Assembly: GCF_036785885.1 (NCBI RefSeq)
Contig: NC_092323.1
Location: forward strand, 9,680,501 to 9,744,500
Direction of reading: 5' to 3'
DNA: 64,000 bases
DNA from: Coffea arabica
Taxonomy: Eukaryota > Streptophyta > Magnoliopsida > Gentianales > Rubiaceae
Shown: positions 1-12,228 of the stretch, piece by piece
How positions within the stretch are numbered: the first letter of the stretch is position 1
Layout of the letters: every line of letters starts with the position of its first letter
Notes under the pieces: model-generated
Told to the model about the DNA's origin: nothing
The model's input: the letters and a program-made list of their open reading frames with translations, nothing else
Database searches by the model: none
Position numbers and translations under genes: made by a program

Positions 1-3000
1 GACTCAATGCAGATACAAATAGTTGTGAATATTCATCTGGGGCTAAATACAAGTGTTGGTTTGCCCACCTGGGATTTTGATACTCGGTGGTTCAGTGAGA
101 GGCTTTATCATACAATGTAAAAGAAGAATGTGCTATAAAACTTCTCATAATATTGCTCGCAATGTACAAGTTCCATCTGATCAGTTCTGTTGATACTTTT
201 AAGTGTTTTTTTGCACATGCTTTCAGTACTTGAAATTAGCCTTGCTGTAGAAGGCTAGACATGAGATGACAGATATTGTCCCATCGACACCTTCAGGTCT
301 CTACGATTCTATCGCCAACTAAATAAATGTGAATGCATGCTGGACTGAACTTCTTGGGTATCACCTGCTGGACAGGGGAGAAGGGCACTGAAAAGTTTTG
401 TGGTGATCCCCCATGTCTTTCTTAGTGAGAGTACCTTCTTGAAGGAGGGGTGTACGGGTGTAGGAAACTATTTCAGGAAATATTACAGGTACTCTGATGA
501 TGGGGAACAGAGATATGCTTGGATATCAAATACTGAAGCAGGTTTCTGCTTGCCTCCAGTAACCTCTGTATATACCCGTCTGTATGCCCTATAGAAACCA
601 ATAGAAATGCGTAAACTTCTATATTTTTCATTTGTTCGTGCCTCTTGACCTTCCCAAGTGATAAAGCTGATAAGCATTGACGTCAGGAAACACTTGGATA
701 GAGGTTTGGTGAGCTGCAGGTCGAAAAGTTATGCTTTAAATATGTTTGGAGGTAAACCATCTACTTTATTCAACTTGTAATTCCTCTGTGTGGTGGTTAG
801 AAGGCTGGCTGCTTGGTGATGATGAGTTACTTCATCCTAGAGAAGGCTCATCTCTGTGGATTGAAGTTTGTCTGTTGGTTTAATTGTCCGTTTGATGATA
901 TGCAGCATGTTTCAAGTGTTTTCACTTCATCTGCTGGCTTTTTTCTCTAGAGAATTTCTTCATTGCTTATTTTATGTAGGATTTCACTTGCTCACTTCGA
1001 CTAGGCATAGCGATTGCTGCAGAAATTGTGTTGGAAACTGGAGATCAAATAACATGAGAACCTTCCAATTCTTCGGACTATTCATACTTCTGTACGGACC
1101 TTATCCAGCTGCTTTTTGGTTTTGCGAACAGGAAGCATCCACTTTAAATTTTAACTGCATCCTGTTCTTTTGGTTCAACTCTTCTGAGTACTTGTACTTC
1201 CTTTGGCTCATCCTCCTTCTTGACTTGATTAGGAGCATAGATACATTGGAATATTGTCAGTAGTTGTTCATTTACTTCATAAACTTAAAGCAACTATATG
1301 CTAAAAACTTTTCACATTCTCAGAACGGAAAAAAAAAAAAAAAAGAGAGGGCATTTTAGTTAGCCGAGGGCAGTGGTCCTCAGCTGTACGGCAAAATATA
1401 GTTAAATTTCAGACTAGTGTCTTTTGACAATAACGCCAATTTGTAGGACCAGAGAATCTGGGCATACCCATTTTTTGCACTAGGCTAAATCAGGGAAATT
1501 CATGGGGATCTATTGAGTACTATGATTCCTCGTAATCCAAGCTTTATTCATGTATGCGTGTCTCCCAACCTATTATCCTGAATAATTACACAGGTCTTTT
1601 TCACCATTCATTATGAAAAGTTTTAGTCAAATATTATTGTTGACTCTGTGCCTATTTGACTGGGAATCATTGGAACAAAGCATCTTTGGGGATCAATGGT
1701 TGGATGGGACAAGGAGGAGAAAATATTACGAGGGAATTTGAAAGCAAAGAAAAAAATGAACAAAGACCTTTTTGAGGTTATTTAAGTTTAAAAGATGGCC
1801 CAGATGACATCCTTCGTCTGTCGAATTCCATCGAGCTAGTCAAGAGTAATTGTGTCGCAATTAGCACATTAATTAGGTATGCAATAGTAACTCTACACTT
1901 GAGAAAGAAGAAAATTAAACTTGAGTCTCCATTCTATCATCCCATCGTCAATTATACTACTATATGATTAATCTTTCCTACACTGACAATGTATACACTG
2001 TCAACGTTGGATGGTGATAGTGTATAAACTGTTGGTGTATATAAGATTTACTCATATATATATATATATATATATATGAACTTAGTTGTTTTTAAAATGT
2101 CACATCTGATAACTAGGAGAAGAGTCCGACTTAGCAGTTTGATGACTCCTCACAGCTTAGATGCGGAACATCTTTCCGTGTGGGTTCAACCGTGCAAGTG
2201 CCATACATCAAAGGTTGAATTGAATTGTACTAGCATCTTTGATCCACCTAGAAATATCAATGGCGGTCATTTTCTGAAACTGGCCACTGGGGTTTCGTAG
2301 GAAATATTTCACACTTTAACTGGCTTGATAGTTGAAGCAGTTCTATCAATTGGTATCTTGGCACTTCAGCAACACTTTGAGTTAGCTAGCAGATTAAACA
2401 TGACATGCACTTGGGACTTAGAAAACTGCAAAACTGGAGAATTGACTAAAGGTTATGCTTCTTGTCCGGTTGAAGATAGCAGCTACAAAATTGGAGCATT
2501 AAGGTAGAAGAACTGAAAACGTATAATCTCAAAGCAATAAATAGAGCTGAGATCTTAAAGAGGAACTCAAAAATATCTGGTCTCACCAAAATTAATATAG
2601 AGTTAGCTGTATATTTGAGTGCAAAAATGAGAAACACGTGAGACCCTTTACTGGTTTTATTTGATTAGTGATGAACAAGACGCAATTTCTTGAATTGGCA
2701 TTAACAGCTCGAGAGGTAATTCAAGAAGATCAGTTGGATATCTGTAACTATATAAGGAGATGGCTTTGAGTACGAGTTCGTCATATTAGTTAATGTATAT
2801 TTCCGGGAAAATGTAAATGATAAACATGTGTTCCCTCATTCATTCTTCCGGTGAATGAATTCTGAATAGAATTGCAAAAGTCTAACATTTATTATCACAA
2901 ATTAATACTAACAGTCCAAATTATACTAGTACTAGTCGCTTAGGTGCAACCAATTTGTGTTGAACACTCAAAATCGTCAATCCCATTCCAACCACCCTTG

Positions 3001-3098
3001 TAAAGTCTAAACCACGCCAAACAAACTCAGCAACAAAAGATATTAGCATTCCTCTCATTTATAACGGAACTTGTCTAGTTCTCTAACAAAATTAACCG
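1..3098. other. Unassigned region, no recognisable gene
   Basis: The first 120 bases could be the last exon of a plus-strand gene, because an open frame from base 1 runs to a TAA at 118-120, but it is too short to identify. Weak open frames at 400-594, 868-1263 and 2076-2507 match no family I know and have no clear splice structure. An (AT)n microsatellite lies at about 2055-2078. A small inverted motif built on CACTGACA and TGTATAC occurs at about 1980-2045. The stretch may hold 3' UTR and intergenic DNA. Confidence 0.4.
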
Positions 3099-3530
3099 AT
3101 GGTTTTCAAGAAGTTCGTTTTCTGCATATGTAGCATTCTGGGACTCCGAGGAGGGTGGCGAAGAAGGGTTTTCGCGACTGCTATCACACTAGACAAAATC
3201 AAAGAAGGGTCTTCTCCATCGCGGCAGACGGGTTCAAGTGAAATAAGATCAAGATTTGGAGACGATCATGAAGCTAACTGTGATCAAGTTGAGAAGATAT
3301 GCTGTGTTATATGCTTGTCAAGATTGAAGGAAGGAGAGGAAAAGCGTTTGCTTCCATGTCACCACGAGTTTCACAGAGAGTGTGTCGATAAGTGGTTGAA
3401 TACTAGCCGGAAAACGTGCCCGGTGTGCCGGTTCTTGATGGAAGATGAACAACAGAACCCTCAAAAAAGAGAATTTTTAACGGAGGAGATGGTGATATGG
3501 TTTTCTTCCTTTCACGTCGCTGGCTTCTGA
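3099..3530 (+). CDS. RING-H2 finger E3 ubiquitin ligase, small
   Basis: A single-exon, 143-residue protein. Residues 69-110 form a complete C3H2C3 RING-H2 finger. The zinc ligands are C69, C72, C87, H89, H92, C95, C107 and C110, with spacing C-x2-C-x14-C-x-H-x2-H-x2-C-x11-C-x2-C. The motif [16 protein letters not shown] is typical of plant RHA/ATL-like ligases, which bind an E2 enzyme and pass ubiquitin to a substrate. The N-terminal 20 residues are mildly hydrophobic ([11 protein letters not shown]) but too short for a confident membrane anchor. Residues 30-65 are polar and probably disordered. The start chosen is the first ATG of the frame. Intronless structure is usual for this class. The substrate cannot be inferred, and the exact subfamily is uncertain. 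Confidence 0.85.
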   Translation: MVFKKFVFCICSILGLRGGWRRRVFATAITLDKIKEGSSPSRQTGSSEIRSRFGDDHEANCDQVEKICCVICLSRLKEGEEKRLLPCHHEFHRECVDKWLNTSRKTCPVCRFLMEDEQQNPQKREFLTEEMVIWFSSFHVAGF

Positions 3531-4207
3531 TGCTTCACGTATGACAAATACACTACTATTTGGTTGTAGTAAGTTTCACTTTCCATAATTAACATTAGAA
3601 GACCACCTGAATTTATGTGGTTTTTTTTTTTCTTTTGGCAAGCATGGAGTAATTTGGTCCTTTGGGAAAGTGGAAAAGTATAGCACTCACCATTGAGGAT
3701 TTCACGAAGAATTTACCACTACATATACCAAATTGCAGTACCCTTTTTATGCATATTGGCACTCAAATCAAGACTTCAGTTCTTAAAGAAAGAGAATGGC
3801 AGCCTCTTACCTGTTTATGTTTCCAATACCTCTTTGTGATTTGAGATTATTGCCACAACCATGCATGTGGAAAGTAAATTATTTTTACTTTGGGGCCATC
3901 AATTTAAAAAGGGCTAATTGTTTTAGGACAAATAGAAGAGTCATATTCTCGAGATTACTCATGCATGCAAAGAGCTAACAAAAGCTCGACAAAGGTTCAT
4001 GTGATATTTTCATATTTTTAACGTAGCCTTTACAATGCTTAACGATAATAATGCATAGACTAGAAAGAATCCGAAGAGGTGCAATCACCAAAAGGGGAAA
4101 GCACTAATTGCTTGACTTTTAAGAGAGATTTCATCCTTTTAATATTCCTGATTCGGCCTTTAAATTGAAAGGTCTTGATTCTTCGGCGCTGCTGTCCAAT
4201 CTCAAAC

Positions 4208-4310
4208 GGGCCTGGGCCGTGGTCCATTATATCCAAATCCAACAGAACGAATTTTAAGACGGGCGCTGGTCCGTCGTCCATTGTATCCAAGTCCAACAGA
4301 ACGAAAATGA
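4208..4310. repeat. Two-unit imperfect tandem repeat
   Basis: Two units of about 50 bp follow one another at 4208-4258 and 4261-4310. They share the blocks GTCCATT, TATCCAA and TCCAACAGAACGAA, with several differences between them. They sit just 3' of the tRNA-Glu gene (which reads on the minus strand). No function is apparent. Confidence 0.55.
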
Positions 4311-4324
4311 AGCAAAAAATACTT

Positions 4325-4395
4325 TCCGTTGCCGGGAATCGAACCCGGGTCTCCTGGGTGAAAGCCAGATATCCTAACCGCTGGACGACAACGGA
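4325..4395 (-). tRNA. tRNA-Glu (UUC)
   Basis: Read on the minus strand, the sequence folds as a standard cloverleaf. The acceptor arm is TCCGTTG pairing with CAACGGA. The T arm is CCCGGG-TTCGATT-CCCGG with the invariant TTC. The anticodon loop CTTTCAC has T33 followed by anticodon TTC (plus-strand bases 4360-4362), which decodes GAA. No CCA is encoded, as expected for a nuclear gene. A run of six T on the transcribed strand (plus-strand A run at 4314-4319) lies just 3' and should act as the Pol III terminator. The internal A box (around AGCGGTTAGG) and B box (GGTTCGATTCC) are intact. There is no intron. Confidence 0.95.
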
Positions 4396-6600
4396 ATTTG
4401 TTGTCTGAGTCCTTCCTTAAATGTTAAATAAGCTATATAAATAATTTATTTAAATTTATTACATTACGTTGTAAATTTGTTACCAAACTTACAACATACT
4501 CATACAGTATATCACTTATCATTTCAAAAAAAAAAAAAACAATATATACAAATAAATGTGATTATACAATGTACTACATTATTCTTATATACTTGAAATT
4601 AAAGTATAAAAAGCCCCCGCTCTAGTGTTTACACATAAAATAACATAAATGGGTAAGAGCTTTCTTAAAAAAGCAAAAGATGAATTGTTAGAACCCTCAC
4701 AACTTAACCCATTTTAATTTTCTTTTAATCTTTGTTATTCTTTCTACCAACTTTTCACCAAGCAATGAAGATTTGAGAACGCAACATTTTCCTAGGTGCC
4801 TGCCTATAGATTAAGAGCCTGTTTGAATTGCTATTTTTAGGAGTTTTGTTAAAAAAAAATTATTATAACGATTTGATGTTTGTGAAGTAAAAAGGTGATT
4901 AAGAAATATGTTTAAAAAAAATATAAAAAAATTTTCAAAAAAAATGATAATCTGAATGTCAAAGCCTATTGAAGTGATATGAATGAAGTGAATTTTTATC
5001 CCAAAAAAAAAAAAAAAACCTATTGAAGCGTCTTACAAGATCGAAAGAAAACTATATAGCAACGTTTTGTTTGTTAGGTTTAGATTTAAATGTTCGAAAC
5101 AATCCTGCTTGGCATATAGTTTGCACTCCAAAATCGAATTTGGGATCAAGAATTAGGTAAAATACAACCGACTAAATTAACAGTGAAGGTATACAACTTG
5201 AAAATGGCATCTTGTCGCGGGATCAATGTTTGAGAGAATCTTACGCATACAAAACGTAAAGTCAATCCATCGTTGAAATGTCGTTTTTTGTTTTCTACTA
5301 AATACTCTATTTATATAATGCTGAAAATATTAACTCTTTGATCAGGGTATATCCGACGAAATTAACTACCAACTAATGGTTGTTACCGCTCACTATTCAC
5401 TTTACAATTAGCAATTTCTCTTACGTGATTAACTACCTGATAATCTGTACTTCTATACTATTACTATATACAAAGGAGGAGGGGAATCTTTTGATATAAA
5501 CTAAAACTTGTCACTTTATAATTTTCTTAAATTACAATTTGTATATAATTGCCACTATTGTATCTACTTTTATCTCTCTTTTCATAACGATTCACTGCTA
5601 AATAATAGTCTATTTATACATTTTATTTATGTAAATGTCAATTTTCTATATGTATTATAAAAATATAAAACATTTTTCATAAAAAATGATTTCAACAAAT
5701 ATCTCTAAAAAAATTAATGTTTATTTGTAGTTACACCCATACTGTGTGTTTTGAACACTAGTAATTACAAGAGCTCGTAATTCATACCATCCACTCACTC
5801 TCAACCTCTTAATCAATCACGTGCGTCAAAATAGTAATCTATAAGGTCAAAAACAAAAAATGCCCAATGTAATATAGCTATTACATCGAAAAATCCCATG
5901 TGATTTCAAATCATATGGTTTAAAGTAAGGTGAAAATTTGACAGAATTCGTTAGATCTAAAGCGTTTAAATGAATTGGAATTGCGAGTAGTTCTTCCGAA
6001 AAATAGTTTTTAAGACAAATTTTGACTTGATATACCTGTCTTGCTCTTCAGACCTTAATAAAAACTGTCATGACTCTTCTTTAATTTTGCCCCAAACTTG
6101 CAGAACCCGATGATTTTTTACTTATATTATTAGAGAATAAAACCGATGAATTTCTTCAGCTATTTTTGCTTGTATTCTTAGGTTATTTCTGTCATTTTAT
6201 TTAGAACCTTTTTTTTAAAACAATTTTCATCGATGTTTCAAATTACTTCAAATCATGAAACTTCGATACGTATGATTTGAAACTACGAGAGACTTTTCAA
6301 TAAAATAGTTATACCACTTGGGCTTTTTTGTTTTTTACCCAATTTATAAAATACATCCTAATACATATTTTTCTTTTCTGGAGAAACTAATGAGAGGAAA
6401 ATGATTACCATGGCGGCATAAGATTCTATGCAATGGAAACAAAGTGAAAGATAAGACAAAGTAAAAGATGACTCTCAATTTTTTCTTTAAAAACTATTTT
6501 GACGTCTGCGTCTCGTGGGCATTCTGTATGTTTTTTTCAGTCAACTAGATGTAGCTGAGTTTTTTTGATCCCATAACGAGTTGACAATATTGTGAAGTTG
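4396..6600. other. AT-rich intergenic DNA
   Basis: No open frame here resembles a known protein. The stretch is very AT-rich, with poly-A and poly-T runs. A degenerate MITE-like segment at about 4816-4975 begins with CCTGTTTGAATTGCTATTTTT, like the GTTTGGAT-type elements elsewhere in the window, but its right end is poorly preserved. Confidence 0.5.
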
Positions 6601-7137
6601 ATTGCAAGATGCAATGGGCAGTTGGCACATCCAAAATGACATTTATTTACATCAACCATTCTGCTTTTCCTTCGCTTTTTTTTTTTTGGGGGCCCGCAAA
6701 GTTGTCAATAGATAAAAAGACGGCTTTACAATAATCGCAATCACTGGCTAAAAGTCGAGTGAAAATGATGCGAGCGGTCTCCATTTCTTCCTCTTTTAAG
6801 GTGGTAGGTGGCTGCAACTCCGCACCTTCAGAGGAACAAATTATAGAGCAAGAAAACAAAGCACGAAGAAAGAATGAATGACAATAATGAAAGGACTGGC
6901 GCATTTGTAAATTGAAACGGGAACAATTGACTTGACTCGATCCTGGGTTGTGCCACGCGAGCACTATATGTTTCTAGCTTTGGGTAGTAAGTATATGTTT
7001 CTCCTTTTGATTATCTTGAGCTTTTTCAAGTGATCTTATAATTTTGGAAAAAATAAAAATAAAAGTGGATACTCGTAAAACTTTAACGAATTAGTCTAAA
7101 TACAATTGCAGTTTAGCTCTTTAGGATATCCCTAGCT

Positions 7138-7383
7138 CCGTTTGGATTAGCTGTTTTTTGGGGTGTTTTTGAAAAACTTTGCTGTAGGAGAGTTTTTAGA
7201 GTATATTTTAAAATATTTTTAGAAAATATTTTTTATTGGCACTTTATTTTGAGATATTTGGTAAAATTTTAAAAAAATTTAAACTAATTTTTAGATTATC
7301 TTTTAGAGTACTTTGTTGTAACTTTTATTGTATTTGAAAAATTAATTTTTGAAAAACACTCCAAAAACAGGAGATCCAAACAG
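7138..7383. mobile_element. MITE, GTTTGGAT-type terminal inverted repeats
   Basis: The left end reads CCGTTTGGATTAGCTGTTTT and continues GGGGTGTTTTTGAAAAAC. The right end, reverse complemented, reads CTGTTTGGATCTCCTGTTTT and continues TGGAGTGTTTTTCAAAAA. Both ends therefore match over about 40 bases with a few differences. The interior is about 75 percent A+T and carries no ORF, as expected of a short non-autonomous DNA transposon. A truncated relative lies at 12331-12380. Confidence 0.75.
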
Positions 7384-8483
7384 TTTTTTTGGTAGCTTAG
7401 TCCTATGTTCACATTAATGCCTTTTGGGTTAAGATTACTGCACTTCCCCTTGAAATCAAGTCTAGCCTCATTTCCCTTTTATTACTTAGTCCCAACAACA
7501 GAAGTACAATCTCTCTCTCTCTATCTCTCTTTGTTTTTTTTTTTTTTGTTTTTCTTTTTAATTCCTCGCAAGCCTCCTAACATTATATTCTAGTCCTAAC
7601 CCTCCATCAATCTTTTTCAAACTGTCAGATTCAGGATTCAAATTTATAACCAAACAGCAATGACTGTAGTTCACCCTACCTATTAAGACAAACTTCGGGT
7701 GGCAAGAAGTCTAATTGTAAATTGCAATCACACTGCATCCTACATTGCTTTGTTTCTGTTCTTGAAACGCACACAATTTTCTCCCATCACAAGTCGTAAC
7801 ATTCTGAGAATAAACTTCACGGGAGCTATAGTTCCAAACCTATCGGAGCTGTCCATTATTGAGGACTCCTTCCCAGACACAACTACTTGACACGAGAGCT
7901 TTGGGCCCAGTGCAGTGCATAATTTCTACAGAGGAAAAAGCGTAACACAAAGGCCAAAATTCCTAACACATGCCAACGCCAAATTGAACGAACAACATTT
8001 TGAGACAGAGTGCAGCAGAGACAATACGAGGGGTTCGTTTTACAGAATGGTCCTAACCAACCGAGAAGGCCTCAAAACCATCATGTACTACTAGTATAGT
8101 AGTATATAATTGAAAGCTGAACTTGGACGGTTGGACCATATAGATATACAAAAGGCCCACATTTGCAGACGTCTGTAATTAAAGGTTTGACCCCATTTAT
8201 GTCTCCTAAGCACTGCCGGTTTAACTTCAATTTTTAAAGGGTTCCAAAAAGACAAATTTGTCGCGGTGGTTTGCTGTCCAATCCAAAGAAAAGGCTTTTG
8301 TTTCCTGCTTTTTAAATGTGGGTATGGGAGTCGACAATAAAAAGCAAAAGACAACACATTTTAATGTCCCGGTGCGAAAAAAACGAAGATATGCATTCTT
8401 TTTTCTTTTTGTCTGCAAAGGGCCGGCGATAAGTGCACTACTGCACTCTCTAAATTGTTTAAAAATGAATGAAAAACACTGGA

Positions 8484-8625
8484 AGTGTTTGAATAGCAAG
8501 TTTTTTTAAATAATAATATTTCGCTTGTATCATAAATACATTTTTCAATTTACCTTTTTATCTCACATACATCACAAAAAATACTACAATAATTATTTTA
8601 AATAATACTCTGTACAAACAAATCC
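8484..8625. mobile_element. Short MITE-like element
   Basis: The left end AGTGTTTGAATAGCAAG and the right end, whose complement reads GGATTTGTTTGTACAGAG, form imperfect terminal inverted repeats. The inner motif TTTTTATCTCACATACAT also occurs in the element at 12081-12228, so both appear to belong to one family. The boundaries are approximate. Confidence 0.5.
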
Positions 8626-9363
8626 ATTAATTACTACTATACTTCTTGTGCGGTACATCAGATGGAGGGATTTTTGAACCCCGACCTAATTTACGGAAGA
8701 GTTTTAAAATGCTCCCCTACATTTCAGAAAAGTTCGAACCAACACGGTTCAAAGAAACACAAGTGGCTGTAATAATAAAGGAAGAGAAAGGTTTACAAGT
8801 GGGTGACAGTGATGGTGCGGGGGATGATGAGTGACGTCGAAGTGATAGGCTAGTGAGAGTAATGGCAAAGTTACATTAACCTCCTCAAGTCTCTCTGCGC
8901 GTTACAAGTATTTCCCCAACAGTTTTAAAATTTTATATTTTTTCTTACCTCCCAACCCTAGTGATTAAGGGCCTACATGGTTTTTTCATTCCTTAACTGT
9001 GTGTTATTCTTTCTTGTACAATAAATCTGAATGGCATTTACCTCCACTGTTTCGTAGCATTAAATTGAATGGAAAATTCTTAAAAAATCTAGTATTTTTA
9101 AATTTTTTTATTTTTATTTTTTTATCTCGCGTACATTTCTCAAATCAAAACGAGCAATTCCAAACATTCCACCGAGCAAATCGTAGTATCTTTCCGACAT
9201 TAACCTTAAACAATCAATGACCATTACTCCCTGGCATGTCAAAGAAATATACTACCTGACATGAAAGCTAAGTAAATAAATAAGCAAGATAATTATGTCA
9301 AAGTTCTATGATGGTAAGTGTGATGACTTGGGCCGAATAATTGATGCAATTGTAGCCACATAA

Positions 9364-9382
9364 TAATAATAATAATAATAAT
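9364..9382. repeat. (AAT)n microsatellite
   Basis: About six uninterrupted trinucleotide repeats of ATA/AAT, downstream of the FD gene. It could be polymorphic. Confidence 0.8.
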
Positions 9383-9820
9383 TTCCTTAACCAAAAACGT
9401 TCTCCAGATGTTAATTGGTCCTTTCTTTTCTTTTCCTTTACCATAAACGTTCGTCCCAAAAAAAGAAGGCTAGCAGCAGTCAGAGAAACTAAAGAAGAAA
9501 AGAAGTTGGGAGAGCAAAAGCAAAGCAAACAATGCAAACAACAACTACGCTCGACGACCTATATCATCACAAAAAATAGAGCAGTCTCTGCTTCTTCTTG
9601 GACCGCAGAGAAAACAAACTGCCTTTTCATGCAACCTTTCTATTCTTTCCCTAAATCGCCCCATCTATTACTGATTACTGATGCATTTACGCTCATTGGC
9701 CAAAAAGATTACAACCCCATAAATAGAGTCTTTTGTCCAAACCAACAAACACTTCCACAGGTGTCTTTTCTCCCCCTCCCACTTTACCAAACCAGCAGAG
9801 ACGACTGGGACGAGTTGTCT

Positions 9821-11394
9821 TTAAAATGGCGCCGTTAACGTTCTATAGAGGGCGTGCTTTCTGGGAACTTGTTGATTCACTGCAGCTAGACATAACTGGC
9901 CGCAGAGAAAAAAGAGTATCAAATAAAATATATCAGAGAAGGAAGCAAAAATGACAAACAGCAAATAGTGAAAAAGCTGCGGATAAGGAAACGGAAACTG
10001 CGGGCCCTTCAGCTTTTTATCAAAGATTTTAGTAGTAGTAGTAGTATGTAATGTATGCCCTTTTTTTTCCCCTTTCCTCAAACTACCATATGTATCTACT
10101 ACTACATTTGTGCTCTCCCCTACGTTTAAGGAACTATAATAGCATGTTGTACCTGTCTTTGTTGTTCTCTGAGTCTGGCATTCTCTTCCATCAAGTTGTT
10201 CACTTCCAGCTCCAGCTCATTCGTGTATGCCTGTATTTATGTTGCACCAAAACGGGAAAAACAACCGCCCCAAGAAAAAAGGGGAAAAATAGGGCAAAAT
10301 CCAACAGAAAAACCAAATACATCAGGCAACACTCACAAACAGAAGGGGAACATAGCAGTATCCTTATAAACATGACAACAATTTCTGCTAATGACATCTG
10401 GAATATCCCCACCCCGAAACTATACTAAGTCATGAAAACTTTCACTTTCAAGTTCGATGGTTCTCATACTTTAATGACTAACCATAACAAGAGATTGCCT
10501 AAAGGGAAAAAAACACCATAACAAGAGATCGATGCCACTGGGCTCCCATCTCAGATGGTTGGATGCCTGTCCTCTACTAGATTCTAGGATTCTCATATAT
10601 AAATATATATGGTGGTCGTAATAAAAATGGCCACCGAGCTGGTGAGCTGATAAGACTGACTCATTTAAAAATAAAAATAAAAATAAAAATAACAGTAGCA
10701 AAAAAGAAATTGTAGGCAAATTTAAGAGAGATCGTAGAGAAAAGAGGCATTCCTGTTTTCTTGCTCTAGACCGCGCAGCCGACTCACGGTTCTTGATCAT
10801 TCTCTTATGGCGTCGGTCACCAGAGCTACTGCTGTTGGTTTGGGGTTCCGGGCACCTCTTCTTCCCATTGCCATGAGCATGCATCCCAGCAGCACAAGAA
10901 CCCAAAGCATCATTAAACTGCATACTAAGGTTACTGCAAGCATGGGAAATGGACTGCTGAGGCCCCAAAAGTGGGGTTTGCCTAAGAGGGTTTGAGTTTC
11001 CAAACAAGTGAAACTCATCAGGGCCAGAAGAATTGAGAGTCAGCATAGTTGCCTGAGGAGGAGGAGGAGGCGGCGGCGGCGGAGAGCAGTAACCGGTGGC
11101 GGGTGTGGTGGTTGGAGGATCTTTATCAAAGGGACGAGCTAAAAAGTCTTGAAAAATCATCCCACGGAAAGTGGTAGTGGAACTAGGGTCATCTCTGGAA
11201 GAAGGTTGGTCTTGAAGGGATGAAAGATTTATGTCTTTCCAAACTTCTTCCATGGTTTTGTAGATGCCTCTGGGATTTTGACGAGATGCAGCTGAAGATT
11301 GTGAAGAAGAAGATGTAGACGATGATGATGGTGATGATGTGCCTGCTATCTTGTTGAGTCTTTTCAGGCTTTTGCTATAGTTGGATGACCACAT
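9821..11394 (-). CDS. FD: FD-type bZIP transcription factor (group A)
   Basis: Three exons on the minus strand: 10753-11394, 10153-10230 and 9821-9895, coding 264 residues. FD binds DNA in the shoot apex and, bridged by 14-3-3 proteins, joins the florigen FT to activate floral identity genes. The family signatures appear in order: TMEEVWKDINL (47-57), IFQDFL (80-85), ATMLTLNS (116-123), a basic region with HKRMIKNRESAARSRAR ending at K213-Q214, a leucine zipper starting AYTNELELEV in exon 2, and the C-terminal SAP motif LYRTLTAPF (256-264), whose T261 is the expected 14-3-3-binding phosphosite. The ATG at 11392-11394 gives MWSS, as in other FD proteins. Exon 1 must end at CAG to keep zipper register, but the next bases are GAATGCC, not GT. 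Intron 2 starts with GT. A nine-proline run lies near residue 108. Confidence 0.93.
10040..10056. repeat. (TAG)n microsatellite in FD intron 2
   Basis: Five TAG units on the plus strand, inside the 257-bp second intron of the FD gene. Confidence 0.7.
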
Positions 11395-11763
11395 CTGCGG
11401 AGGCACATCAAGCAATTGTTGGGGGAATATATCAATGACCGTTTACATCTAGTTAAAGATCGGCCATGCTTAGGAAATTTGGAAACGAAATTGCCCGTCG
11501 GTCTGATTCATTCGTATATATATCCAAAAAAAAAAAACATATAGTTTAAGAATTCGTACATAGATTTGCTAATCTTTTAGGACTGTTTGATGATTCGTTA
11601 ATAAGTGAAAATATTTAATTTGCAATGCACTTTTGGTGTTCAGTCGATTTTCCCTGACGCATTTATTATTGTTAGCAGAAATCATTCAAAAAGTGGGATA
11701 TGACTCGAATCATATTCCAGTCGTAAAGATTAGATAACATTTATAATCAAAAATAATAATTAC

Positions 11764-11925
11764 ATGTGAATCACCTCTTAATTTCAAATTAAAAAATGGT
11801 TAAAAACATCAGTTCAAATCAAAACTTATCGACTTGATATTGTAAGAGACGTAAAATTATTATTTTAAAAATGAATGATGAAAAATTTTATTTAACGAAC
11901 GTTTTAAATGATTTTTCCATATTTA
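11764..11925. repeat. Half-copy of an inverted-repeat MITE family
   Basis: The segment starts with CATGTGAATCAC and contains GTAAGAGACG followed by A-rich sequence and ATGATTTTTCCAT. The same blocks occur in the same order at 33320-33510, where they form the right arm of a larger palindromic element. Here only one arm is recognisable, so it is probably a truncated copy, upstream of FD. Confidence 0.6.
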
Positions 11926-12080
11926 CATATAGTTTAAATCTTTCAGCAAAAATATAGCATGATATAACATTGAATATTCACGATAATGTTTTCAACTAAT
12001 CAGAGAAGAAAAATGGAAAAACCGAGCAATTGTTTTTTTGCTTTATCAATTGTGGTCACGGTGTAAAAGACCAGAAGATC

Positions 12081-12228
12081 GGCTGTGTTTGGACAGTCAT
12101 TTTCCGTTGAAAAATTGTTACATTTTCCGTGAACGCATTTTCCTATCACCTTTTTATCCCACATACATTAAATTGCTATAATAATTTTTCTCTAAAAAAA
12201 TTCAAAAAAATACAATCCAAACACAACC
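12081..12228. mobile_element. Short MITE with GTGTTTGGA ends
   Basis: The left end is GGCTGTGTTTGGACAG. The right end, reverse complemented, is GGTTGTGTTTGGATTG. The ends match in 12 of 16 positions. The 148-bp element is AT-rich and non-coding, and resembles the one at 8484-8625 internally. Confidence 0.7.

Noticed and set aside
868-1263. 131-codon open frame rich in Phe, Leu and Cys
   Set aside because: No recognisable domain, low-complexity hydrophobic composition and no intron signals. It may be 3' UTR or intergenic sequence.
6647-6964. 105-codon minus-strand open frame
   Set aside because: No similarity to any family that I can recall, and it ends in poly-lysine from a poly-T tract. 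I do not consider it a gene.
10471-10752. Continuation of the FD exon 1 frame as a longer protein without splicing
   Set aside because: The frame runs on into hydrophobic low-complexity sequence and loses the leucine zipper, whereas a perfectly matching zipper exon exists at 10153-10230. This is intron read-through.
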